The position numbers and the translations under genes are program-made. DNA of 21,767 nt from Schizochytrium sp. CCTCC M209059 (lineage: Eukaryota > Sar > Bigyra > Thraustochytrida > Thraustochytriidae): contig KN805373.1 of assembly GCA_000818945.1 (NCBI GenBank), positions 931,756 to 953,522 of the forward strand, in the 5' to 3' direction. Below the pieces are notes generated by a model. The model was not told the DNA's origin, made no database searches, and saw nothing but the letters and a program-made list of their open reading frames with translations. Of the stretch, positions 7,210 to 14,780 are shown piece by piece (the first letter of the stretch is position 1; each line of letters starts with the position of its first letter).

Positions 7210-9549
7210 TTACTCGCGCTCAGTGTGTGAGCCTTTGCCATTTTCTCCAGAAAATCGGAGCGCTGGCACGCTTTGTTCATGAGAACTGATCGTGTTCATG
7301 GTTCTGCGCAATCGATCAACGCGTCCGTGAACATTGACAACGCGTCTGCTTAACTCCGTCTCAATCTGGGTGTTCATTGCAGCATATTCTTCGCCAGACA
7401 ACTTGCCTCCCTTTTGTGCGTGCGCGTTGAATATGGCTGACGGACTTTTGCTGGCAGATCCAAGCTCTTTTTTTGGCCCTCGATTCGCTGCCACACTCGG
7501 AGGTACGTTAGCAGAACTAGCGAGCTTACCTTCCGCAACTTCGCTGGGCATACGAGCTGAGCTCGAGCAAATTTGCGTACCAGCTGCGCTTGAGCTCGCA
7601 ATCATGACGTTTGCAGGCTTCCGAGCAGACTCAAAACTCTGTTTGTACTCAGTCCTTTCAGCTGGAATGTCGAGCGTGTCGAGACGTAATTGCGGAACCT
7701 TGGCCTGAGCATTTGCGCCGGCAGCAAGGCGCGCACGACCACTGCCGCAGCAGTCGTTTTGTACGATGGTCTTGGCGCTCGACATAGACTCTTTACCATG
7801 TTCAGCGTGCAAGACCAGCTCCCGGCCACTGTTGGCTCCCTCAGAACTCAGTGTGCCTACCTTGGGGGCATTCATGATCCACTTGCGCACATTCTCTGGC
7901 GTTGAGCTCAGCATCGATATGCGCGTTTCCTCGAGCGCTTCCTTTTGCGCACGATTGAGCACGCGGTGCACCCACTCATAATGCTCTCGCTCTGCGTCAG
8001 ACTCGGCAGCTGCTTCCTCGCGGTCGACTTCTTGCTGCAAACGAAGCTCGTGGTTGCGTTCTCGCTGGAGGCGTCGCCAACTCCGAGACTCTCGTACAAG
8101 GCGTTGCAGCTTGCACGCGGCACGTGTACGCTGCAAAATCATAGCTTGGACGCCGACGCGTGCTGCATGGCCTCGAAAGATCGCCTGCAGCTTGGACGCG
8201 TGCTTTGCCTCCTTTCGCGCGACTTGAGCGCGCTTCTCGGCCACCTCGTGCAGCGTTTGTCTACGATTCATAAAGGCCCTCAACGCTCGTTGCAGCACCC
8301 TCGCTGCGTCACGGCGCTTGGCCAAGTCCTCAAGCTGACGCTTTCGTTCATCGAGGACTTGCTGTCGGGCTCTGCGGCAGAGCTCGCTGTAGCCCGTCAG
8401 CTTGCTGCACGAGCTCGAATTGCGAAGCAGATTCGATACGTGCACGTTCCTTTTCGGCGCGTGCTTGTCGACAATATGAGTTGTGGGAATAGCTTGCGAG
8501 GTCTTGTTACGCGCCAGGACTCTGCGTTGCTCGCGATGGTGTGCAATGGCCCGCTGCTCAAGCCACGCGCGATGACGAGCGGCACTTGAAGCTCCTTTTG
8601 AGGACGCCTGGTTTGTAGAATTTCTCACAGCGTCTTGGCTATTTTCACTTTCGGGTCCATTGCTATCTCGTTTGTGTGCCATCGAAGACGTTAAATTCGA
8701 TACAGTGGTGTTATCATTTTGGTTTGAATTGTGCTGGCGAGCGCTTGGTTTCGAAGCGAGGTACTCATTCACACGGCCTAGTTGCTCCTCACGAGACTCG
8801 AGCACTATGCTCGGCTCGGCTTCCTGTTGATTGTTTCGGAGAATTTCGTCATTTTCTCCATCTTGAGGGTCAAAAAATGCCTTGCGGAGCTCCGGTGGAA
8901 CACCCTTCCAGGCAATAAGATTGTAATGCCCAGGGGACAGGATCGTCGGCGGGCTCTTTCGAGGAGAGTGCGGCTCACGAGGGGAGAGTGGACCCAAGGC
9001 TAGCGCTTGTGAGCGGGCTGTACGTGCGCTCGCGTTGCCAGTCTCTTGCGTACGCCCGCTGTTCCTTTCATTTATTTCCTTGGCTTTCTGGATATTGAGT
9101 TTGTGCTGCTGAAGACCCTTGATGAGAAGCTTCTTGGTAGCGGGGGGAACATTTGCAAGGCTTTGGAAATCAGCCCCACCGGTGCTGCTAATTTCGGGAC
9201 CCTTAATAGGAAGCGTTCCTGCATCTGCTGAGAGCTCTTTTGCTCGCTGCGCACGCTCAGCGAAGACTTTATCGACGCCACGCAGTGTTCGATTGCTGAC
9301 AAAATCACGTAGGTCGCGATACTCATCTACGTCAATTTCTTGGAACTCGCCTGTCGTGGACTGAAGGTTTAAGACTTCAAAGCCAGGCGTGGCGAATCTG
9401 TTTTGCGCGGGAGTGCTCTTTTTAGCCTTTTCGCGGTCGCTGGCCAACTTCGGAGGGCTCACGGTTCCATTTTCGCCTGCGCTGTACCTGTTGATAAGCT
9501 CGAGCGCACTTTGTCGCGCTTCTTCGGCGCTGCGCTGCGCAGAGGCCAT
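7210..9549 (-). CDS. IQ-motif protein, predicted calmodulin binder, function unknown
   Basis: 779-residue hydrophilic protein with no signal peptide or membrane helix and no enzymatic domain that I recognise. The middle holds three calmodulin-binding IQ-type motifs: VLQRALRAFMNRR near 418-430, the best match KLQAIFRGHAAR at 453-464, and KLQRLVRESRSWRR near 480-493. They sit in a highly charged, probably helical or coiled-coil stretch from about 385 to 545. A Ser-Pro cluster at 189-206 could be a proline-directed kinase target. The N-terminal 110 residues and the Ser/Ala-rich C-terminal third look low in structure. IQ repeats of this spacing bind calmodulin or myosin-type light chains and are common in cytoskeletal, centrosomal and flagellar proteins, so a structural or calcium-linked role is a fair guess. 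The ATG at 9549 is the natural start; stop TAA. Convergent with SEC24. Confidence 0.88.
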   Translation of the reverse strand: MASAQRSAEEARQSALELINRYSAGENGTVSPPKLASDREKAKKSTPAQNRFATPGFEVLNLQSTTGEFQEIDVDEYRDLRDFVSNRTLRGVDKVFAERAQRAKELSADAGTLPIKGPEISSTGGADFQSLANVPPATKKLLIKGLQQHKLNIQKAKEINERNSGRTQETGNASARTARSQALALGPLSPREPHSPRKSPPTILSPGHYNLIAWKGVPPELRKAFFDPQDGENDEILRNNQQEAEPSIVLESREEQLGRVNEYLASKPSARQHNSNQNDNTTVSNLTSSMAHKRDSNGPESENSQDAVRNSTNQASSKGASSAARHRAWLEQRAIAHHREQRRVLARNKTSQAIPTTHIVDKHAPKRNVHVSNLLRNSSSCSKLTGYSELCRRARQQVLDERKRQLEDLAKRRDAARVLQRALRAFMNRRQTLHEVAEKRAQVARKEAKHASKLQAIFRGHAARVGVQAMILQRTRAACKLQRLVRESRSWRRLQRERNHELRLQQEVDREEAAAESDAEREHYEWVHRVLNRAQKEALEETRISMLSSTPENVRKWIMNAPKVGTLSSEGANSGRELVLHAEHGKESMSSAKTIVQNDCCGSGRARLAAGANAQAKVPQLRLDTLDIPAERTEYKQSFESARKPANVMIASSSAAGTQICSSSARMPSEVAEGKLASSANVPPSVAANRGPKKELGSASKSPSAIFNAHAQKGGKLSGEEYAAMNTQIETELSRRVVNVHGRVDRLRRTMNTISSHEQSVPALRFSGENGKGSHTERE

Positions 9550-11029
9550 TGAACGCAGACCCTGCTACGCTGACCACGCTCGCTGTTTGCTGCGCGCGCG
9601 CATTCGCCAAGAAAGAAAGCAAGGGTCGCAAAGTGTAGTATTATCGAAATAAAAAAACTAGCCGTTGTGACGACAAGAATCCCAGTGCCATGTTTATTTT
9701 GGTCTATTATAAACATCTTGGGGACAAGGGACTGGGCTAGCTGATATCGTAAGGCCAAGCCGAAGACGTGACGGTGCATATTGCGAATATTTCTCCTTGT
9801 TTGTTTTACTACAAGAGGAAAAGGAGACCACGCAACGCCAGCACGTTTCGACAGCCGCCGGGTTTCTCGCCGGGCCCGAAGTCGGTACAGACGGTGGTCG
9901 TGGAAAGACAAGACGTTACGTTGAGGCTTTTGTTTTTCCGCGGCTTTTCATGATCGGATTTGGTATGAGAAACTCATCAGCGATATTTCGCTACAAAAGG
10001 GTCTTGAAAGTTTCGGTTGTCAGTATGCGTTCAATCATTGAAGTTCTGTCAATGACTGATGGGCCTGAAACAAAAGTGTCTTTTTTTTTTTTGTGATAAA
10101 TGGATAAGCAACGATAGACTGGACTTTTATTTTCAAACAAGGTCCGATCAAGAAGGGTTGCTGTTTGTCCAACAACATGAAGTCTGAAAGAAGTAGAATA
10201 TTCGGTTGCATTTGCAATCTATACAAGATTCTATGGTTGAAAATTGACACAAATCAATGGTGCTCGTCAGTTTCAATCTTTTTTCATGGCATAGCCTTTT
10301 CCACCTCACCCCTCACACTCCCGTCCGGAATTGCAGACAGTTTCCGCAAAAGCGCGGCCCCCTATGGTTGACGGCGGAAGGGAAAAGTAAAAAGTCGCTC
10401 GGTCTCGGTGTGTTACGAATGTGATAAATTGTCATCTTCATCTTTTTTCAGATAGACTGAAGTGTATATTATTTCATCGTCATTGACCAGAGCTCGTTCC
10501 CTTTCCCCATCCTGCCGTCATCGCGCGCGGCGTCGACAAACGGCGTGTCTCGCGCCAGGCCATTTCTCCTTCCACTACTTCTTCGCCGCACCACCACCGG
10601 CGCGCCGGCCTCCGCGACCGTTTACCGCCTCTTCTCCGTTATTCCTCCTCTCCTCCCGCGTTCACAACGCCGCCACTCACCTTCTCCTCGTCGTCGCGCA
10701 GCGCTTGCAGGGTCGCTGCCACTGCAAGCCTTGCGCCAGCGGTTTGGGGTTTGCTGCAGCAGCCGCCAGTTTTGCTGCTCCATTCCTTCCACTGGCAATA
10801 GATTGTTATAGTAGTAGTACGTAGTATACTATAAGCCGCCGAGGATGTCGAAAATAGGACTTCAAGCTAGCAGCCGAAGCTGAGACAAGCAACTTGAACT
10901 GCAAGCTTGCCGTGGTTGGCTGGGAATGAATGGTTGGTGTTTACTTTTCGTTCGTTGGCCTATCCTTCGTGCCACCCAAGTGCTTTTTGCTTGCTTGCTT
11001 GCTTACTTGCTTACTTGCTAGCTTGCTTA

Positions 11030-11077
<48 letters not shown>

Positions 11078-11387
11078 GCTGCCAGGTTGCGTTTTACAGA
11101 CGGTGGCAGCTGCAGCGCTTGGTTGGCCCCGCCCGAACAACCAGGCCGATCGACGCCAATAAGGTGCTCTCTCCCCCCGGCAGGGATTAAGGCGGCGCGC
11201 CCCCGGGGGCACCCAAACGCGGTGATCCCTAAAACCGCTCTTCGCTTGCTTCTGCCCCGGGTGGATCTTCTCCTAAATCATTTAATGAGTCAACCAAGGC
11301 CCTGCCTGTCTCGTTGGATACACAAGCAGAACGGAGTCGTCGCCTGGCTGAGCTGAGGCAGCGGACAAGGCCTGCGCGTGCGGCAGG
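9550..11387. other. Long divergent intergenic region between the IQ gene and malonyl-CoA decarboxylase
   Basis: About 1.8 kb with no convincing gene. The part from about 9640 to 10480 is visibly AT-richer than its surroundings, with an 8-bp inverted repeat (9690-9697/9709-9716, 11-nt spacer) and a run of 12 T at 10081-10092. A pyrimidine stretch ending TTTTTTCAG at about 10443-10451 resembles a 3' splice site, which could mean a 5' non-coding exon, but I could not find a paired donor. From 10490 onward it is C-rich, then comes the TTGC array (10987-11076) and GC-rich leader sequence. Open frames here start with GTG, CTG or TTG and resemble nothing. Confidence 0.6.
10987..11076. repeat. (TTGC)n tetranucleotide array, about 90 bp
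   Basis: About 22 tandem TTGC units. The 5' half is interrupted by TTAC and TAGC variants; the 3' half, from about 11030, is perfect. It lies about 310 bp upstream of the malonyl-CoA decarboxylase ATG. All frames through it are open and give Leu/Ala/Cys-type or Ala/Ser/Lys/Gln-type repeats, explaining spurious reading frames on both strands. Confidence 0.95.
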
Positions 11388-13037
11388 ATGGCGGTCGCGG
11401 TCGCGGTCGCGGGCCGGGCGGGCTCGCGCGGCGTGGCTCGTGGCAAGCTGGTGCAGACGCTGGGGCCTGCTGCAGGCGCGGCGCGCAGGCTCGACTCGCC
11501 CGGCGTGCAGCTGCGCAGGCAGCAGGACTTGCTGTCCACGGTCAGTCCGGTGGCATCGCTGGCGGCGCTGCAGCCGCGAGGCTGGCAACGGCAGAGCGTG
11601 CGCCCGTACAGGCCGAGCGGGAGGATATGCGCGAGATCAGAGCAAAAGGACCACGCCGCGGAAGATCGGCCGTGGATTGATGTGATGCGCAAGTTTCTCG
11701 GTAACGAGGACTACAACCGTCTGGGGCAGGCCCTCGAGGCGCCTGAACAGCCGCACCTCGATGAGGACCTGGCCAAGGTCTACGAGCTCGTTCGGCTGAT
11801 TGGCATGCGTCACATTGACGTGCAGAACCCGGTGGCGTGCGACCACAGCAGAGAGTCGCTCACGCAGCTTCTGGCACAGGTGCTCCGCGCCTTGAGTCCG
11901 AAGGACTGCACAGACCTCGCCGTGGAGATGCGTGCAGGCCTCTTTGGCGCTCTCTACCAGGACACATTCCGGCGCATCCTCAACTACGACCGCGAGGGTA
12001 TCAAGACCCTGGTGGACTTCCGAGGCAAGGCTCTCTCCTTTATCAATCGTCCGCAGGTAGAACGCTCGATTCGCGAAGACGCAAAACAGGTCCTGCAAAA
12101 GGTTCGCATCGAGCTGGTACCACACTTCGGCCGCGCTTGTACGACGATGCGCCCCATTTCACCCGATTCTTCGCTGCAGACCCTAGAGCACATGCTTGCT
12201 GCAGAAAGGGTGCACCCGCTTGAAAGCATCAAGGAGCTCCAAGAACGGCTCAACCCCAGAAACAGGCTATGCTTTGGAACATTTCACGCTTTCGAGCCAG
12301 AGAAACCCGTCATTTTCGTTCATGTTGGGCTCACGAAGGGCGTGGCGTCCAAGATGTCGCATGTTGTTGATAATCCTGTCGATGGCGGAGATGCTGACAC
12401 GGCCATCTTCTTTACCATTTCATCTGCGTTTGCTGGTCTTTCTGGCGTGGATCTCGGCCCGAATCTCTTGCACGACGTCATCGAGACGCTGCAGCGAGAC
12501 TATCCCCACATTCGTAGGTTCTCCACCCTTTCGCCCATGGTAGGCTTTGTGAACTCCTTCCTCAATGATTTGCCAGCCGAGCGTTTTGAAGAGGCCTTCT
12601 CGGAAGATGCCAAAAAGGTGCTTTCTTCAAAGCACGCGTCAAAGTTCATGTCAGAACATGCGCGGTCCGCCTTGCCCGTGGCTCCGTCAACGAAAGACCT
12701 TGCTATGGCGGTGCTCACGTCCGCGGCCTACGGCGAAGACGAAAAAATGATGGCGACATTTAAGGATCCACTCATGGCTTTTGCTTACGAGTATGTGCAT
12801 TCGAAGTATGGGAACAACCGTCGACAACTGGACAGCGTTGGCAATTTTCATCTCCGTAATGGATCCGCGATCTACTCGATTAATTGGGCAGCAGATCTTC
12901 ACCCGCGTGCCTTGCGTCGGAGCGCCTCCATCATGGTCAACTATTTGTACGAAACGAGCGAGCTCTGGAGACGCGGTCTCCGTTTTCGGATCAGTGGCGA
13001 GACGGACTCCTATGTAGAAGCCCCGCAGTCGTCTTGA
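11388..13037 (+). CDS. MLYCD: Malonyl-CoA decarboxylase, probably mitochondrial
   Basis: Converts malonyl-CoA to acetyl-CoA and CO2, which removes the inhibitor of carnitine palmitoyltransferase and clears malonyl-CoA in organelles. The 549-residue product contains the helical N-terminal domain (about 95-285) and the GNAT-fold catalytic domain (about 290-530). Diagnostic blocks are KPVIFVHVGLTKG (306-318), AIFFTISSAFAGL (339-351), RRFSTLSPMVGF (376-387) and FHLRNGSAIYSINWAADLHP (487-506), then SIMVNYLYE. His488 and Ser345 align with the catalytic His423 and Ser329 of the human enzyme. The first 80 residues are rich in Ala, Arg, Gly, Gln and Ser with almost no acidic residues, as in a mitochondrial transit peptide. 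The C-terminus ends PQSS, so the SKL-type peroxisomal signal of animal enzymes is absent. The ATG at 11388 has A at -3 and G at +4. Stop TGA. Confidence 0.95.
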   Translation: MAVAVAVAGRAGSRGVARGKLVQTLGPAAGAARRLDSPGVQLRRQQDLLSTVSPVASLAALQPRGWQRQSVRPYRPSGRICARSEQKDHAAEDRPWIDVMRKFLGNEDYNRLGQALEAPEQPHLDEDLAKVYELVRLIGMRHIDVQNPVACDHSRESLTQLLAQVLRALSPKDCTDLAVEMRAGLFGALYQDTFRRILNYDREGIKTLVDFRGKALSFINRPQVERSIREDAKQVLQKVRIELVPHFGRACTTMRPISPDSSLQTLEHMLAAERVHPLESIKELQERLNPRNRLCFGTFHAFEPEKPVIFVHVGLTKGVASKMSHVVDNPVDGGDADTAIFFTISSAFAGLSGVDLGPNLLHDVIETLQRDYPHIRRFSTLSPMVGFVNSFLNDLPAERFEEAFSEDAKKVLSSKHASKFMSEHARSALPVAPSTKDLAMAVLTSAAYGEDEKMMATFKDPLMAFAYEYVHSKYGNNRRQLDSVGNFHLRNGSAIYSINWAADLHPRALRRSASIMVNYLYETSELWRRGLRFRISGETDSYVEAPQSS

Positions 13038-13486
13038 TGCGAGTCAAGTCAACTTACGTCATGTGGAGAAAGAATTTCACGGGCGAGCTCTTGATGAAAA
13101 CGAAGGGGTTTTAGTCGCCCACCACCAGTGCCGAACGACGATGCCGGTTTTGGCTCTGGCCAGTATGGTGGACCAGCATGACACAGACAGCCTTGATTGG
13201 CAAGACGCGCTCGTCATGCCCCGTGTTCTACGTGCAATGGATGTTTCCTTCCGCCCATCGGTCGCGGCCTCATCGAATTTCATTAGCCCCCTAATTTGTA
13301 GGCTACCATCTTCTCTTTTCTTTCCTAGTTTCGTCCTTTCACGCGTCCTCTTTTTGCGTGGATCAACCAGTAGATGGATCTCTTGCCACTGCGCGTTTTC
13401 TTCTTTTAAAGTTCTTTTTGCCAACCCAGTCCCATTCATTTGTTTGCCTTGCGAGTCCTGGTTGTCGGAGTTGTCCCATCATTCAT

Positions 13487-13493
13487 TATATAA
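13487..13493 (+). promoter_or_regulatory. TATA-box candidate for the ubiquitin-like gene
   Basis: TATATAA in an otherwise mixed-composition region, about 240 bp before the ATG at 13732 and 490 bp before the one at 13978. Position fits a core promoter with a long leader. Assignment rests on the motif alone. Confidence 0.4.
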
Positions 13494-13507
13494 TACAAAT
13501 ACGTCTG

Positions 13508-13527
13508 CCACACACACGCACACGCAC
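13508..13527. repeat. CA-rich microsatellite
   Basis: Interrupted CACACACACG/CACACG run of about 20 bp with strict purine-pyrimidine alternation, just downstream of the TATA-box candidate. Confidence 0.8.
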
Positions 13528-13698
13528 TGTGAAAACGACATTGAAGAAGGAGCAAATAAGGAAAAGGAGGGCGAGGGGGGTGGGGGGAGGCACGCGCGGC
13601 GAGGAGCACGAGGGAGAGAGACAAGCGCGCCTCAGCTGCGCCAACGTGTCGCGTCCCCTCGAGCATACGTATTTTCTACTTGAATACGAGCAAGACCA

Positions 13699-13718
13699 GA
13701 CGTGACAAGACGTGACAA
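13699..13718 (+). repeat. Tandem GACGTGACAA x2
   Basis: Two perfect 10-bp copies side by side, 13 bp before the ATG at 13732. Each contains ACGTGAC, the core type bound by many bZIP factors, so it may be a paired binding site or simply leader sequence. Confidence 0.6.
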
Positions 13719-13731
13719 CACGAGAAAACGC

Positions 13732-14514
13732 ATGGAGATTGACGAGGCGACGCCCGGAACGCGGCTTGGGTGGGGAGAACGCGCGCCTCCCCTCGCGGCG
13801 CCAGGTCCGGCAGGTCTGCTGCACGTCAGGAGCGACGCGCCTGGCACTCACCACGCCGGAAATCAGCAAGAGAGCCTTGACAGACGGGTTTCTCAGCCAC
13901 GAGAGGCCGAGGGCAACTGGCCACAACGGGACAAGGACCGTGGTGCCACCAAACACAGCCACGCTTTTCGACGGACAATGTCGGCCCCACGAAGAGCCGG
14001 AGGAGAAGGCGCCAGCATTGAACCGTTCTTTGCGATGGCCAGCGGCGCTCGCAAGCGCAAATTTGAGCCCAGCGATGTGCAAGTATTTGAGGTTGAGTCC
14101 CTGCGGCGAAAGTTATGTTCATCGCCCGCGCTATCGCGCAAAGATGATTACATGGGACGCAACACTGCGTCTTCCCGCAACGAAAACGAAAAGGAGTTCG
14201 CGCAAGGCCTCGTAAGGCGGCGCTGCGATGAGCTTGCCCGCGAGTCCTTGGGCACCATCGAAAAGCGTCGGCGCCCGCAGCCTCGCATTTACTTACGGAC
14301 CCTTGCCGGTCGCATTGTAACACTCGAATTCACTGGCGCCACCCAGTTTGTTCGCATGTATCAAGTGCTGGAACAGGCGGAGGAGGTGCTCGGCATGCCA
14401 CGCGAGCAATTTCGCCTCATGTACAAAAACAATATCGTCAGCGACATCAATCACAGCTCAGCAGAGATTCCTCTGGGAGAAGTTCTGCATATGGTATTGC
14501 AAGTCGGCCAGTGA
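13732..14514 (+). CDS. Protein with C-terminal ubiquitin-like domain lacking Gly-Gly; start uncertain
   Basis: From the first ATG the product is 260 residues; the certain part is the C-terminal ubiquitin-like fold at about 186-258. It begins IYLRTLAGRIVTLEF, matching ubiquitin's IFVKTLTGKTITLEV, continues through MPREQFRLMYKNNIV (ubiquitin's IPPDQQRLIFAGKQL) and closes with VLHMVLQVG. It ends in VGQ, not Gly-Gly, so it should not be conjugated and more likely serves as a docking domain. Basic clusters ARKRK and EKRRR suggest a nuclear protein. Later ATGs at 13978 (A at -3) and 14035 (G at -3, G at +4; product MASGARKRKFEP onward, 159 residues) have better contexts. The stretch 13732-13977 reads as low-complexity sequence and may be leader. 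Stop TGA; convergent with the F-box/SPRY gene. No specific family (UBTD, SF3A1-type) can be chosen by eye. Confidence 0.72.
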   Translation: MEIDEATPGTRLGWGERAPPLAAPGPAGLLHVRSDAPGTHHAGNQQESLDRRVSQPREAEGNWPQRDKDRGATKHSHAFRRTMSAPRRAGGEGASIEPFFAMASGARKRKFEPSDVQVFEVESLRRKLCSSPALSRKDDYMGRNTASSRNENEKEFAQGLVRRRCDELARESLGTIEKRRRPQPRIYLRTLAGRIVTLEFTGATQFVRMYQVLEQAEEVLGMPREQFRLMYKNNIVSDINHSSAEIPLGEVLHMVLQVGQ

Positions 14515-14579
14515 CGGACGCCCTGTTCATGTATTCACAATCACCTCACACATATAGAAGAAGAGTGAGCGAGAATGTT

Positions 14580-14634
14580 ATTTATTTATTTTTCGAAGGA
14601 AAAAGAAAAAAGGAAAAAAGAAAAAGAAAAAGAA
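14580..14634. terminator. T-rich/A-rich bipartite element in the convergent 3' region
   Basis: TTATTTATTTATTTTT, then TTCGAA, then a 40-bp homopurine A/G tract (14595-14634). Read on the minus strand it gives two overlapping AATAAA hexamers (plus-strand 14581-14586 and 14585-14590) about 195 nt after the F-box/SPRY stop, preceded by a T/C-rich tract: a plausible poly(A) signal for that gene. Whether poly(A) sites here use AATAAA is not known to me. Confidence 0.4.
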
Positions 14635-14780
14635 TAGAAAAGTATGCGCACCTCCCCGGTGGTAAATACTGGTTTCGCGTAGAGCATCTCATTCATTTCA
14701 TTTGCGCTGTGCTACGCAATGTACGCATCCTTGTCTCAAATCACGTATCAAAGGGGTACGAGCGACTGCGCTTCTCGAGG

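Larger units (their letters stand above)
13038..13731. other. Intergenic region between malonyl-CoA decarboxylase and the ubiquitin-like gene
   Basis: About 690 bp between two same-strand genes. It holds a TTACGTCA bZIP-type octamer (13054-13061) just after the MCD stop, a T/C-rich middle, a TATATAA box (13487-13493), a CA microsatellite (13508-13527), a G-rich purine tract (about 13561-13590) and a tandem 10-bp repeat (13699-13718). A frame from 13063 stays open for about 200 codons but starts with GTG and has no recognisable domain. Confidence 0.6.

Noticed and set aside
9459..9911. 150-codon minus-strand frame with a hydrophobic stretch overlapping the IQ gene start
   Set aside because: Starts with TTG and overlaps the IQ-protein N-terminus in another frame; the hydrophobic stretch comes from AT-rich DNA.
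10987..11076. CRISPR-like or centromeric repeat
   Set aside because: Unit is 4 bp with no spacers; it is a microsatellite.
10907..11356. Cys/Leu/Ala repeat proteins across the TTGC array
   Set aside because: A tetranucleotide repeat without stops is open in all frames; no family match and no support outside the repeat.
9550..11387. tRNA, snRNA or SRP RNA genes in the longest intergenic region
   Set aside because: I looked for A/B-box-like motifs and foldable conserved cores and found none; only an 8-bp inverted repeat and T runs are present.
13063..13683. 206-codon plus-strand frame after malonyl-CoA decarboxylase
   Set aside because: Begins with GTG, crosses a TATA candidate, a CA repeat and a G-rich tract, and has no recognisable domain.
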